From: Aliiglaciecola lipolytica E3
GTDB lineage: Bacteria > Pseudomonadota > Gammaproteobacteria > Enterobacterales > Alteromonadaceae
Assembly: GCF_000314975.1 (NCBI RefSeq)
Contig: NZ_BAEN01000041.1
Span: 124,001-188,000, forward strand
Direction: 5' to 3'
DNA length: 64,000 nucleotides
Shown: one piece after another, positions 47,023 to 56,493 of the stretch
Numbering within the stretch: position 1 is the stretch's first letter
Layout of the letters: each line of letters starts with the position of its first letter
Notes under the pieces: model-generated
The model's database searches: none
What the model was told of the DNA's origin: nothing
Seen by the model: only the letters and a program-made list of their open reading frames with translations
Program-made: the position numbers and the translations under genes

Positions 47023-47379
47023 CTAGTGAAAGCTCGACAGACGACGAGCCCAATCTCCCTGATGACCTATTTGACACGCTTCCTCACTATCAAAAAATAC
47101 GTTTCGCCTAACATCCTTCAACACTATGCCCACTTTAAGTAACTGGCTTTGTATGAGTTTACGTAGATAGGCGTCGTGCTGATTTGCTTTAGCATCAACA
47201 ATTTGCTGCTCGTTCAAAAAAACACACGTAATCACCAAACTATTCGGAAAGTTACTGAAATCAGCACGATGAGTCAGCCAGTCGAAACCACTAATTGTCG
47301 ATTTAGCTTGTTCACACACTTTCGTGAGTGCTTTTACAGTATTATCGTCTAGCTTTTTTACGGTAGATTTCATAGCCAC
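47023..47379 (-). CDS. Uncharacterised 118-residue protein
   Basis: Soluble protein with no signal peptide or membrane segment. It begins with a Lys-rich helix (VKKLDDNTVKALTKVCEQAKS) and contains GFDWLTHRADFSNFPNSL (about 32-49), a strand VITCVFLNE and an end reading FFDSEEACQIGHQGDWARRL. I believe close relatives occur in other Alteromonadales and Shewanella, sometimes labelled Fis-family regulators, but I see no helix-turn-helix to justify that name. It follows ppnP after 16 bp and converges on the Nudix gene. Confidence 0.7.
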   Translation of the reverse strand: MAMKSTVKKLDDNTVKALTKVCEQAKSTISGFDWLTHRADFSNFPNSLVITCVFLNEQQIVDAKANQHDAYLRKLIQSQLLKVGIVLKDVRRNVFFDSEEACQIGHQGDWARRLSSFH

Positions 47380-47395
47380 TTAACTTTGTTGATAT

Positions 47396-47677
47396 TTACC
47401 CGTATGTACAAAGATATGCAGTATCAACAGACACCTTTACCTGAAATTTAACGTTTGCTTCTACTGTGAACACTTCACCTGTTTTAAACGTTTGCCACTC
47501 TGTCTGATCAGGTAACAATACAGTCAAAGCTCCGTTAACCACTGTCATCGTTTCGAATTGGCTAGTACCAAATTCATATTCTCCCGGCGCCATCACGCCA
47601 ACTGTTGCAGGCAGCGTCTCGGTTTGAAAAGCCATTGAGGTAACATTACCGTCAAAATACTCGTTTACTGTAAACAT
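47396..47677 (-). CDS. ppnP: Pyrimidine/purine nucleoside phosphorylase
   Basis: Small cupin of 93 residues (E. coli PpnP/YaiE 94). The family core [21 protein letters not shown] (split near 26-46) and the [17 protein letters not shown] barrel strands are visible. It phosphorolyses a broad set of nucleosides in the cytoplasm. It is followed after 16 bp by the 118-residue unknown gene. Confidence 0.93.
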   Translation of the reverse strand: MFTVNEYFDGNVTSMAFQTETLPATVGVMAPGEYEFGTSQFETMTVVNGALTVLLPDQTEWQTFKTGEVFTVEANVKFQVKVSVDTAYLCTYG

Positions 47678-47730
47678 ACTATTTTTCCTCTAATAAGGTA
47701 AAACCAGTCCGAATAAAATTCGACTACCAG

Positions 47731-48354
47731 TTAATTAAATTCGCACTTATTTGTTTGCTTAAGATCGATATCATTATCTTTTGCTTGTTCAATAATATCG
47801 ACATCTTCGAGGAATAACATATATCCTTCTTGATCACTTGTTTTAAAAAACACATCAACGTCAAGTGACTCAAACTTATTAATATTTTCAAAACAATCAT
47901 TGTTAGTGGTTATTGCAAATTCGCCCGTTCCTTTGGCTTCAACGGCTTTATATTGTTTCGCCAACTGAAGTAAATTTTTCATATTTTGCGCATCACCTTC
48001 TGATAACTTAAGAATGGTAACGCGTTCATTTTCTTCAATATCATCTAGCAGAATTTCAACCAAATCGGCATCTTCCGCTTGCTGTACTTGAACATTAAAA
48101 TTATGCTCTTCATGGATAGCAGGTAGCGTATTAGTTCCATCGGAGCGGTAGCTCATAGAAATTTTGACAGCTCCATTTCTAACCTGAATTTGTTCATCTG
48201 TACGTACAGCCACTCTGACTTCTTTCGGTTCCATATCAAAAGGCGAAAATTGTGACATTTTATACATAGTGGATATGGGCATACTCATACATCCAGCTAC
48301 GCTAAACACCACAAAAAACACACTAAACACTTTATATTTCAAAAACATAAACAT
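47731..48354 (-). CDS. Uncharacterised lipoprotein
   Basis: Exported lipoprotein of 207 residues: hydrophobic signal 1-21 with lipobox VAGC and lipidated Cys22. The mature part is acidic and beta-rich, with SMPISTMYKMSQFSPFDMEP directly after the anchor and a Cys pair (NNDCFENINK and the terminal NKCEFN) that could form a disulfide. The PFDMEPKEVRVAVR segment is reminiscent of uncharacterised lipoproteins with a YscW-like or DUF3124-like look, but I assign no family. It is flanked by ppnP and ggt with gaps of 53 and 91 bp. Confidence 0.7.
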   Translation of the reverse strand: MFMFLKYKVFSVFFVVFSVAGCMSMPISTMYKMSQFSPFDMEPKEVRVAVRTDEQIQVRNGAVKISMSYRSDGTNTLPAIHEEHNFNVQVQQAEDADLVEILLDDIEENERVTILKLSEGDAQNMKNLLQLAKQYKAVEAKGTGEFAITTNNDCFENINKFESLDVDVFFKTSDQEGYMLFLEDVDIIEQAKDNDIDLKQTNKCEFN

Positions 48355-48445
48355 TCCTTTTTATTGAGTGTAAGTAGAGCTAAAATTCTCATAAAAGTTC
48401 ATTGTTAATTTTGCCTACAACTAACTAATAAGGCTTTTAGATAAA

Positions 48446-50194
48446 TTAATCGCCTACTGCGACCCCTTCCCTTCTTGGATCTGCTCCACCTATAATTTTC
48501 CCATTTTTAAATTGAATACCGTGTAATCCACTGTTTAAATCAATTATTTTAACGGTATGCCCCATTTCCGTCAGTTTAGCTTCCCACTTTTCAATAGATG
48601 TTCCTTTCTCAAGTGCTGTATAGTCGTTTCGATTGGTTATTTTGGGTAAATTAATAGCTTGTTGAATATCCATTCCCCAATCAAGAACACCAACAATGGT
48701 TTGCGCAACGTAACTGACAATCCGACTACCTCCCGGAGAACCGACAACCAATAGCAACTGTCCTTCTTGGTCAAACACCATAGTCGGACTCATGGCACTA
48801 CGTGGGCGCTTATTTGGTTCAACACGATTTAATGCTGGTCGTCGATTTGGGCTGGGGTGTAATGAAAAATCAGTTAATTGATTATTTAGCAGAAAGCCTT
48901 CGACCATTAATCCCGAGCCAAAAGCAAACTCTATACTCGTGGTCATTGATAATGCGTTACCTTCTTTATCAACAATTGATACATGGCTGGTGTTAGGCAA
49001 TTCAAAAGAAGTATCAGTCCCAAGTAATGAGGCATTTATATAGGGTTCTCCAGCACGAGCTAAGCCCATATCTTTATTGTGCTTAATCAAATCAGCTCGG
49101 TCCGAAAGATAAGTTTGATTGATTAACGCTGCAAAAGGCAATTGTACGAAATCACTGTCTGCAATGTACTTGTCTCGGTCGGCGTAGGCTAATTTTGACG
49201 CTTGCGTAAACAAGTGAGTAAACTCTAACGAATCTGCGTCCATCTTACTAATGTCGAAACCTTCGAGCATTTTAAGAATTTGTAAAACACTAATCCCACC
49301 GGAACTCGGAGGTGCCATGCCACAAATTCTGTAGCTACGATACATACCACAAATAGGGTCACGCTCCTTCGATTGATAATTTGCTAAATCCGTTTTTGTT
49401 AGTGTGCCCGGATTAATTGTTGAAAACTGTACCGTGTTAACAATCTTTTCACTCAAGTCACCTTTATATAAATAATCAGCACCATGTTCAGCGATCTGTT
49501 TAAAGACCCTAGATAGCTTAATGTTGGTCTTATTAGTGCCTTGCTTAAGCACTTGTCCATTGGGGTAAAAATATGTTTTTGGCGTTAAAAATTCTTCCAA
49601 GCCTGGGTGAAACCGCATGGCAAGCAGCTTTTCTAATCTAGGAGATACCGTAAATCCTTCTTCTGCGGTTTGAATCGCATCAGTAAATAAAGTATTCCAA
49701 GGTAACTTTCCAAATTGCTGATGGGCAAGCTCAAGCGCTTTTAGTGCACCTGGTACACCAACAGACCGCCCTCCAACAACTGCATCACGCCACTTAAGAG
49801 GCTTTCCGTCTTGCATAAACAAGTATGCATTAGCTGAAGACGGTGCCGTTTCTCTTCCATCAAATGTATGCAGTTTTTTGGCTTTATTATCCCAATATAA
49901 AATAAAGTTACCGCCGCCAATCCCAGATGATTGAGGTTCAACTAAGGTTAGCATCGCCTGTACTGCTATCGCGGCATCAATAGCACTACCGCCATTGTTA
50001 ATGATATTTTTACCCGCCCATGAAGCATATGGGTTTGCGGCTACAACCATATAATCTTTAGCAACTCGGGCTTGTTTTTGATTAACGCCGGTTGCGGCTT
50101 CTGGCTCTCTATCTTCTCTAATTGTTTGCTTAGCGTTTACTTGGTTTAAGCAAACAACTAAAAAAAAGCAGACCATTATGAATGTCGATTTCAC
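48446..50194 (-). CDS. ggt: Gamma-glutamyltransferase
   Basis: Periplasmic Ntn-hydrolase of 582 residues (E. coli Ggt 580). A signal peptide (1-21) is present. Substrate-binding Arg113 or 114 is in FDGRETAPSS. The chain is expected to cleave itself before Thr402 in NTSHVSIVDKEGNALSMTTS, which becomes the nucleophile of the small subunit. The oxyanion PPSSGG (295-300) and the late GSPGGSRI loops are intact. It transfers or hydrolyses the gamma-glutamyl group of glutathione. It is monocistronic. Confidence 0.95.
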   Translation of the reverse strand: MKSTFIMVCFFLVVCLNQVNAKQTIREDREPEAATGVNQKQARVAKDYMVVAANPYASWAGKNIINNGGSAIDAAIAVQAMLTLVEPQSSGIGGGNFILYWDNKAKKLHTFDGRETAPSSANAYLFMQDGKPLKWRDAVVGGRSVGVPGALKALELAHQQFGKLPWNTLFTDAIQTAEEGFTVSPRLEKLLAMRFHPGLEEFLTPKTYFYPNGQVLKQGTNKTNIKLSRVFKQIAEHGADYLYKGDLSEKIVNTVQFSTINPGTLTKTDLANYQSKERDPICGMYRSYRICGMAPPSSGGISVLQILKMLEGFDISKMDADSLEFTHLFTQASKLAYADRDKYIADSDFVQLPFAALINQTYLSDRADLIKHNKDMGLARAGEPYINASLLGTDTSFELPNTSHVSIVDKEGNALSMTTSIEFAFGSGLMVEGFLLNNQLTDFSLHPSPNRRPALNRVEPNKRPRSAMSPTMVFDQEGQLLLVVGSPGGSRIVSYVAQTIVGVLDWGMDIQQAINLPKITNRNDYTALEKGTSIEKWEAKLTEMGHTVKIIDLNSGLHGIQFKNGKIIGGADPRREGVAVGD

Positions 50195-50345
50195 TGTTTT
50201 TCTCTATTTCTCACTTCGTAATGATTTCAAGATAGCGAGCCGCTAAGTGGTATGCAACACAAAATGTGGTTCTCACAGAATTCTTGTGCCAATTGTTAGT
50301 TTTAGCTATGGTGAGAGCAGTTTAATTTAAAATGATGTAGCTAAA

Positions 50346-50927
50346 TTGTTAAAGTTTCCGATTAAAAATCAGCAATTTGTAGGACCAATATGTATTGCTG
50401 TGATTTGTATAGTGTTGTGGATTATTGAGCCCTTATCGTCTGAATATCTAGCTTTAGTGCGAAGTGAATTGCCAAGAACGCATTGGTGGCAATTCATAAC
50501 GGCTAACTTCGTTCATACCAATACAAATCACTTATTATTGAATTTAGCTGGTGTATTGTTACTTTGGGTTGTGCATGGCGAGTATTACAAAATTTCTAAC
50601 TATCTTTTCAATAGCTTAGTGTTAAGTTTTTGGGTCACTTTTGGGATCTATATTTTTTCGCCTACCCTATCTTGGTATGCTGGGTTGTCTGGCGTTTTGC
50701 ATGGTTTGTTTGTATACGGTGCTTGCAAAGATATTCAACATAAAATTAAATTTGGATGGCTATTGTTTGTTGGTATTTGGGTCAAAATTGGATATGAACA
50801 ACTATTCGGGGCGGATCAAATGATAAGTGACTTAATTGCAGCCAATGTTGCTGTTGATGCTCATCTGTACGGAGCGTTGGGAGGTTTAAGTTTAGTCTTA
50901 ATGCGCATTCGCCTAAAGCAGGGATAA
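50346..50927 (+). CDS. rrtA: Rhombosortase
   Basis: Rhomboid-like membrane protease of 193 residues with six hydrophobic segments. The dyad is Ser115 in AGLSGVLHG and His173 in DAHLYGALGG; NFVHTNTNHLLLNLAG supplies the HxxxN-like segment. The short length and the GLSGVLHG/DAHLYGALGG motifs are those of rhombosortases, which cut and process GlyGly-CTERM proteins. No GlyGly-CTERM substrate lies in this window. The start is TTG at 50346 with no clear ribosome binding site; the in-frame alternatives would remove the first membrane segment. Confidence 0.82.
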   Translation: MLKFPIKNQQFVGPICIAVICIVLWIIEPLSSEYLALVRSELPRTHWWQFITANFVHTNTNHLLLNLAGVLLLWVVHGEYYKISNYLFNSLVLSFWVTFGIYIFSPTLSWYAGLSGVLHGLFVYGACKDIQHKIKFGWLLFVGIWVKIGYEQLFGADQMISDLIAANVAVDAHLYGALGGLSLVLMRIRLKQG

Positions 50928-50945
50928 GGCGAATGCGATGTTTTT
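50904..50945 (+). terminator. Terminator overlapping the rhombosortase stop codon
   Basis: CGCATTCGCCT (50904-50914) pairs with AGGCGAATGCG (50927-50937), an 11-bp perfect stem with a 12-nt loop, followed by ATGTTTTT. The left arm lies inside the coding region and the stop codon is in the loop region. The S9 peptidase gene converges 24 bp further on. Confidence 0.85.
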
Positions 50946-50950
50946 AAAAT

Positions 50951-53455
50951 TTAGAGATTTTCTTCAAATAATTTAAATATGCGACGATATTCGTCGAGCC
51001 AAGAGCTTGGCTCTATAAAGCCATGCGACTCAACCGGATAAATCGCCGTTTCAAAATCTTCTTTTTCTAGCTCAATTAGCCGTTGCACTAATCGAACAGT
51101 ATCAACAAAAAATACATTTGAATCGACCATAGGGGCATTAATTAGCAAAGGTTTTGTTAGCCCTTCTGCAAAATAAATTGGAGAGCTACGCTCATAGGCT
51201 ATGGGATCTACATCTGGAGTATTAAGAATATTTGAGGTATATCCGTGATTATAATGGGCCCAATCCGAAACCGGACGTAAGGCCGCACCTGCTTGGAATA
51301 AATCAGGATGGGTAAATAACGCCATAAACGTCATAAAACCTCCGTAAGAGCCTCCGTAAGTACCGATTCTCTCGCGGTCCACATTAACGTTATCAACCAG
51401 CCAGTCTACCCCATCGACTAAATCTTCAATTTCAGGTTTCCCCATATGTCGATAAATAGCAGTACGCCAATCTCTTCCATAACCGGCAGACGCGCGATAA
51501 TCCATATCCAAAACCACATAACCTTTTTGGGTTAAGAGGTTATGAAACATAAACTCACGAAAATAACCAGACCAACCTAGGTGCGAGTTTTGCAAATAAC
51601 CTGCCCCATGATTAAAAATGACGGCACGTCTTTTTACATTGCCGCTATCGTTCTGCGGCATATATAAGCGAGAAAATATAGGCTGCTCTGTGTGGGATGA
51701 CTTAACAGGTACGATTTCCGGAGCAACCCAATTGATTTTTTTAAATTCGTCACTGGTAGTGTAAGTAACTTGTTTGGCTACTTCTGAAGCACCAGCTGGC
51801 TTAATATACAACTCTGGAGGTGAGGTAAGTTTAGAGTGTGTTAACAGTAAGGTGTTTTGTGCGTCGTTTAATACGTAATCTGTAACACCATTTAGATCGG
51901 TCAAAGCATCAATGTCACCGCTGCTTAAATCAACTCTATATATTTCATAAATACCTGGATGTTTTTCATTTGCTTGGTAGTAAATATATTGATCGTCAGC
52001 AGTTAATGTTAAATCATCTACTTCGAACTGACCACGAGTGAGTTGCTGCGCTTGCCCATCTAAACTTTTTAAATATAAATGAGAGTAACCACTCTTTTCA
52101 GATAAGTAATACAATTTTGCCGTGTTGTTTAACCAACCAAAGCTATTAAAATTATAGTTTACCCATGCATCATCATGGAGTCGCTCTTGAGTCACTAAGG
52201 TATGTTTGTCCAGATCGACAGTGGTTAGCCAACGATCTTTGTTATCCCACGCTTCCAACATAATAGCCACATGTTCGCCGTCAGCTTGCCAACTAATCGC
52301 ACTTTGACTCCAGCCCCAATCAACAAGCAAACCTATGTCTCTGGGGAGTCGGTTACTTTGATATGTTTTACCTTTCGCCTGAGCATTTTCTGTTTTGACC
52401 TTTGCTAAAACATCTTCGTTGTAACCAGGTAAGGTTTTATAAGACAGTTCGTGTTGTGAATTTTGTTGTAAGTCAATGAGCCACAATGTTTGACTTTCTG
52501 GTTTAGCGTCAGCAACGCGGCGGCGAACTTTTTCCGCTTCAATGCGTCCATTATCAACCACATAATTAGGCATAATATCGCTATCGTCACGGCTAGGCGT
52601 ATCTTTCTCAATAGCTAAAATTAAATACCGACCATTTGGAGAAAGGCTGGCATCCACTGTTTTATGTTTAGCAGGTAAATAGATTGGTTGTGGTGCAGTA
52701 GTAGGATTTTTTTGGTCCACCTCCGCATTTTGATCAAATCTGTCTTGATTACGCTGACGTCTTTCACGCAATACACTGATAAGATTTAACTGCTGTTGTG
52801 CAATATAGTCTTTAGACTCTTCATTCGCTTTCGGCGCATCTCCAAACTGCCATTTTACAAGTTGCTCAGTCATGCCAGAAGCAGTGTTTATCGCATATAT
52901 TGCATTGTAAGTACGGTAACTTAGCCGACCGTCTTTTAAAAACTGTAGATGACTGACCGATTGCGAGTCACGAGTGAGTTGTTTTATGTCACCTGTTTGC
53001 AAATTTTTTAAGAATATATTTTGTTTAAAAATCCACGCTGACATATTTCTTTGTTGATTAAAAACTTTGTTTTTATAAGCAACTTGGTGATAATTTTCTA
53101 TTGCGACTTGTTTGGCTGAATCACTGTTCAATGTTTGCTGAAAAAGATCATTAACAAAAGATCCTTGTCTCTTTTGTGAATAAAAGAAGGATTTTCCATC
53201 CATTGCCCAATACGGAGCTTGAGGCGGCCTACCAATCCAGTCAGGATCAGCCATAATTTGTTCAAGTGTTAACGCATGTTCAGACGTATTCACTGATACA
53301 TCTGCTTGTTTTATTGTTTGATAAACTGGTGTTGCAACCGAGTTAGTATTAACCTGATTTGAAATAGCGGGTGATTCTGAGGTTTGAATGCCTGAACAGG
53401 CAAGTAAACCTGAAGTAACAGTAGAAATAATGAGCAGTTTAAAGCTTTTTTGCAT
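50951..53455 (-). CDS. S9 family peptidase (prolyl oligopeptidase/DPP-IV type) lipoprotein
   Basis: Exported serine peptidase of 834 residues. The N-terminus has a lipobox LLAC with Cys20, so the enzyme is probably anchored in the outer membrane facing the periplasm. A long beta-propeller region (about 75-590) includes WD40-like strands such as LYYLSEKSGYSHLYL. The alpha/beta-hydrolase domain (about 600-834) carries Ser703 (GGSYGG), Asp778 (MVDSNVFF) and His811 (ESHGF). It probably trims peptides for uptake. It is monocistronic and converges on the rhombosortase gene. Confidence 0.9.
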   Translation of the reverse strand: MQKSFKLLIISTVTSGLLACSGIQTSESPAISNQVNTNSVATPVYQTIKQADVSVNTSEHALTLEQIMADPDWIGRPPQAPYWAMDGKSFFYSQKRQGSFVNDLFQQTLNSDSAKQVAIENYHQVAYKNKVFNQQRNMSAWIFKQNIFLKNLQTGDIKQLTRDSQSVSHLQFLKDGRLSYRTYNAIYAINTASGMTEQLVKWQFGDAPKANEESKDYIAQQQLNLISVLRERRQRNQDRFDQNAEVDQKNPTTAPQPIYLPAKHKTVDASLSPNGRYLILAIEKDTPSRDDSDIMPNYVVDNGRIEAEKVRRRVADAKPESQTLWLIDLQQNSQHELSYKTLPGYNEDVLAKVKTENAQAKGKTYQSNRLPRDIGLLVDWGWSQSAISWQADGEHVAIMLEAWDNKDRWLTTVDLDKHTLVTQERLHDDAWVNYNFNSFGWLNNTAKLYYLSEKSGYSHLYLKSLDGQAQQLTRGQFEVDDLTLTADDQYIYYQANEKHPGIYEIYRVDLSSGDIDALTDLNGVTDYVLNDAQNTLLLTHSKLTSPPELYIKPAGASEVAKQVTYTTSDEFKKINWVAPEIVPVKSSHTEQPIFSRLYMPQNDSGNVKRRAVIFNHGAGYLQNSHLGWSGYFREFMFHNLLTQKGYVVLDMDYRASAGYGRDWRTAIYRHMGKPEIEDLVDGVDWLVDNVNVDRERIGTYGGSYGGFMTFMALFTHPDLFQAGAALRPVSDWAHYNHGYTSNILNTPDVDPIAYERSSPIYFAEGLTKPLLINAPMVDSNVFFVDTVRLVQRLIELEKEDFETAIYPVESHGFIEPSSWLDEYRRIFKLFEENL

Positions 53456-53610
53456 TTTTGACTCTCTGCTTTTTTGTTTTAGTCCAATAAAAGTAAAGCG
53501 CTATTAAAGCGCAACTCGTTATTTACGTAAACAAATGATCTAAAATTGCTTTTAGGGAATAGTAACGTTTAGCTGCCAACAAACTTAATCCACCCATTTT
53601 CGGAGTAACC

Positions 53611-54153
53611 ATGAAAAAACGAATAATATTGTGTGCACTGATGTTTACCCCATTCTTTGCTTCAGCAAATGAATGTCCAGATATCTTGAAATTTATGAAA
53701 CGGAAATTGAACTCTCAAGAGACTGTGAATATGTGTAGCGAATACAAAGGTAAAACGCTATTGATAGTAAACACCGCCAGTAAATGTGGTTATACCCCTC
53801 AATTTGAAGGATTAGAAACCCTGTATAGCGAATACAAGGATCAAGGATTGGTAGTGTTGGGTTTTCCATCTCACGATTTTAAACAGGAATTCGATGACGA
53901 AAGTAAAACAGCTGAATTGTGCGAGCTTACCTATGGTGTCCAATTTCCAATGTTTGAAGTTACTCACGTCAAAGGTGAAAATGCCGATCCGCTTTTTCGT
54001 AAACTAGCCAAACAAAGTGGTATGGAGCCAGGTTGGAATTTCTATAAGTATTTGGTAGATAAGAATGGCGCTGTAGTTAAAGCGTATAAATCATCGACTA
54101 AACCTAGGGATAAAGCATTCGTGAAAGACGTTGAAAGCACCATCAATCTCTAA
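53611..54153 (+). CDS. Periplasmic glutathione peroxidase-family protein, thioredoxin-type 2-Cys form
   Basis: Exported protein of 180 residues with signal peptide 1-19 (ASA|NEC). Peroxidatic Cys59 is in NTASKCGYTPQFEGLE. The usual FPCNQF motif reads FPSHDF (85-90), so the catalytic Gln is replaced by Asp89; Trp142 and Asn143 of the tetrad remain. Cys104 in AELCELTYGVQFPMF sits where the resolving Cys of thioredoxin-dependent members is found. It likely reduces peroxides using a periplasmic thioredoxin-like donor rather than glutathione. It is monocistronic. Confidence 0.88.
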   Translation: MKKRIILCALMFTPFFASANECPDILKFMKRKLNSQETVNMCSEYKGKTLLIVNTASKCGYTPQFEGLETLYSEYKDQGLVVLGFPSHDFKQEFDDESKTAELCELTYGVQFPMFEVTHVKGENADPLFRKLAKQSGMEPGWNFYKYLVDKNGAVVKAYKSSTKPRDKAFVKDVESTINL

Positions 54154-54172
54154 CTTAAACTTTCCGCAAGTC

Positions 54173-54196
54173 AAAAAAAGCCCCGATAAACGGGGC
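54173..54196 (-). terminator. Intrinsic terminator, minus strand
   Basis: GCCCCG (54180-54185) pairs with CGGGGC (54191-54196) around ATAAA. On the minus strand it is followed by TTTTTTT (54179-54173), so it ends the transcript of the PLP-enzyme gene at 54382-55623, about 185 bp past its stop. The plus strand has no T-run. Confidence 0.8.
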
Positions 54197-54381
54197 AATA
54201 AACACACATCACTTGGAACACACAATGAAATGTTTTACTGTTTTAGCAATAAAACATCTTTACAACTATTTGTTAGTCAATTTAAAAAAACTTTAGTTCA
54301 CAACTTTTTTCACTTTTTTTAAATTAATTTACCCTCTCAACCTAACCATTTGAAATTTAAAGATTATTAATCTAGATAAAT

Positions 54382-55623
54382 TTAAATTTTAGCAAATGCC
54401 TGCTCAAAGTCGGCAACAATATCATCAATATCTTCGATTCCTACCGAGAATCGAATCATATTGTCGTTGATTCCCATTTTTTCACGTTGCTGTGGTCCAT
54501 TTTCGTAAAATATAGTCGAAGCTACAGGTAAACACAGCGTTCGTGTGTCACCCAAGTGAGTCGCGATTATGACTGTTTCTAGCAAGTTAAGAAATTTATG
54601 AACATCTAGTCCTGGCGCTAAATCCATACTGAAAACGCCACCATAATTGCCTGCAAAAAGTTCTCTTGCTATATAGTGTTGAGGATGGTCTGCAAGGCCA
54701 GGATAATATACGTTTTCGACTTTACTATGGCCTTGTAAATAGGTGGCTAATCGGAGTGCATTATTGCACGTTTTTTCGATTCGCAACGCCATGGTTTCCA
54801 GACCCAACGATATTTGATGAGCTGAATCAGGAGATAATGTTGCGCCAAGATCACGCAATCCTTTTTTACGTATTTGCGTCATTCCCCAATTAACCGGATC
54901 GCCAACGCGGTAGAGTTCAAAAATATTTGCATATTCAGACCAGTCGAACAAACCCGTATCAACAACAGCTCCACCTAAAACACTACCATGGCCTGCAATG
55001 TACTTGGTTAATGAACTCACCGTAAGAGACGCTTTGACAGCCTTGGCATCAAAGATAAAACCGGGAGTCATTGTGTTGTCAATAATAAACAACAATTTAT
55101 TTGCTTCACACAACTCACCCAATGCTGCTAAGTCTGCAACTTGTGTGACTGGATTAGCAATGGTTTCTGTAAATACGAGTTTAGTGTCGTTATTCACTTC
55201 TCGCTCTACAGCACTAATATCTGTGGTATCTACATAACTGACACGAATTCCCAAATCAGATAAAGTTGCCATTAAGCTGCTGGTATTGCCAAACAGAAAC
55301 TGACTGACAATGATATGGTCATTATGTTTTAGCAATGCTAGTAACATGGACGAAATAGCAGCCATTCCTGTTGCAAAAGTCACAGCCGCAATACCGCCTT
55401 CAATATCCGCTAAAATATTCTGTAGCGCCGCATTAGACGATGACGAGGAACGGGAATAAACGTGTCCTAATTTTTTTCCCTGAAATACCTCTACCAAATC
55501 GTTTACGTCTTCGTATTCGAACAGCACAGAATTACTCGTAGGAAAATGAACAGCACCATCTTGAGGCTTATTTAATCTTCGGTCAGCGTGAACCAGTCGT
55601 GTTGTAAAACCTTTATTTTTCAA
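54382..55623 (-). CDS. Cys/Met-metabolism PLP enzyme (cystathionine gamma-synthase family)
   Basis: PLP enzyme of 413 residues. GHVYSRSSSSSNAALQNILADIEGG (split near 52-77) is the family start, GMAAISSMLLALL follows, and the cofactor Lys is in SSLTKYIAGHGSVLGG (about 205-220). The typical Arg-containing end RFSVGIEDIDDIVADFEQA is present. Family members act as cystathionine gamma-synthase, beta/gamma-lyase, O-acetylhomoserine sulfhydrylase or methionine gamma-lyase, and sequence alone does not separate them. Its start overlaps the end of the upstream acyltransferase by 11 bp. Confidence 0.88.
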   Translation of the reverse strand: MKNKGFTTRLVHADRRLNKPQDGAVHFPTSNSVLFEYEDVNDLVEVFQGKKLGHVYSRSSSSSNAALQNILADIEGGIAAVTFATGMAAISSMLLALLKHNDHIIVSQFLFGNTSSLMATLSDLGIRVSYVDTTDISAVEREVNNDTKLVFTETIANPVTQVADLAALGELCEANKLLFIIDNTMTPGFIFDAKAVKASLTVSSLTKYIAGHGSVLGGAVVDTGLFDWSEYANIFELYRVGDPVNWGMTQIRKKGLRDLGATLSPDSAHQISLGLETMALRIEKTCNNALRLATYLQGHSKVENVYYPGLADHPQHYIARELFAGNYGGVFSMDLAPGLDVHKFLNLLETVIIATHLGDTRTLCLPVASTIFYENGPQQREKMGINDNMIRFSVGIEDIDDIVADFEQAFAKI

Positions 55624-56239
55624 TCGAAGTCTCCGCGGGAAAGGCTACCTGGGCAGGAAATTTTGCGTGCACTTTAGCATAGAATTTATAGATTTTTAGC
55701 ATTTCTAAAGAGATATCCTCAGAGGGTTGAAAAACGGGGCCTAAAACAATGGATTTTTGTTGATAGTCTAAACCAACTAGAAATACAGGTACATTTGCCT
55801 GTTGAGCAATATGTAAAAACCCACTCTTCCATGGAAATATTTTACTCCGAGTTCCTTCTGGAGCTACAGCCAGAAGCATTTTATCCGTATCTTTAATCTT
55901 ATCAATCATTTGATTTACCACACCATGGGATCGAGAACGCTCAATAGGAATGCCCCCCCATCTAACCAACAAGGCTCTGAACGGTGGAATAAAAATACTA
56001 TGTTTTCCGAAGAAAGAAATTTTTAACCTCAATGCGAAAACAACCGCTAGACCGATGACAAAATCCCAATTTGATGTGTGCGGTGCGACGGTTATCACCA
56101 TTTTACTGTGACTAGGAAATTGGCCTTCAAATTTCCAACCAAGCAGTGTTAATACAGTTTTGCCCAGCCATTGGCTAAAACGATTACCCAATCTGGGAAT
56201 ATTTGCAGAAATTTTCAGGTTTTTTAATGTTTCTGGCAT
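55613..56239 (-). CDS. Lysophospholipid (1-acylglycerol-3-phosphate) acyltransferase family protein
   Basis: PlsC-like acyltransferase of 208 residues. The HX4D motif is PHTSNWDF (about 51-58) and the glycerophosphate-binding motif is APEGTRSK (about 126-133). A hydrophobic segment lies near 60-75. Such short forms act on phospholipid or ornithine-lipid precursors; the substrate is not visible. It overlaps the PLP-enzyme gene by 11 bp and is first in that two-gene unit. Confidence 0.88.
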   Translation of the reverse strand: MPETLKNLKISANIPRLGNRFSQWLGKTVLTLLGWKFEGQFPSHSKMVITVAPHTSNWDFVIGLAVVFALRLKISFFGKHSIFIPPFRALLVRWGGIPIERSRSHGVVNQMIDKIKDTDKMLLAVAPEGTRSKIFPWKSGFLHIAQQANVPVFLVGLDYQQKSIVLGPVFQPSEDISLEMLKIYKFYAKVHAKFPAQVAFPAETSIEK

Positions 56240-56493
56240 GTAAAAGAAATAATTAGAATGTTATTTTTTGTCATATGACCTTATTATACACTGATAAATT
56301 GTTAAGATGCTCGTTCTCATACATTCCGATCTGAAACATGTTATAAATCAGTTCCAACATAATTTAAAAAATTATGAACATGTGAGAAAACAGGGTTCAT
56401 GCCCCAATCCTTTATATCAAAAACATGACGTAAATTGATGTAAGTTATTAACTGGAATTAAGCTAATTCCGAATAACCATCCTCAGTAATTAA

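Noticed and set aside
54131-54322. A 63-residue plus-strand frame after the glutathione peroxidase gene
   Set aside because: It runs through a terminator hairpin and poly-T DNA and has no ribosome binding site.
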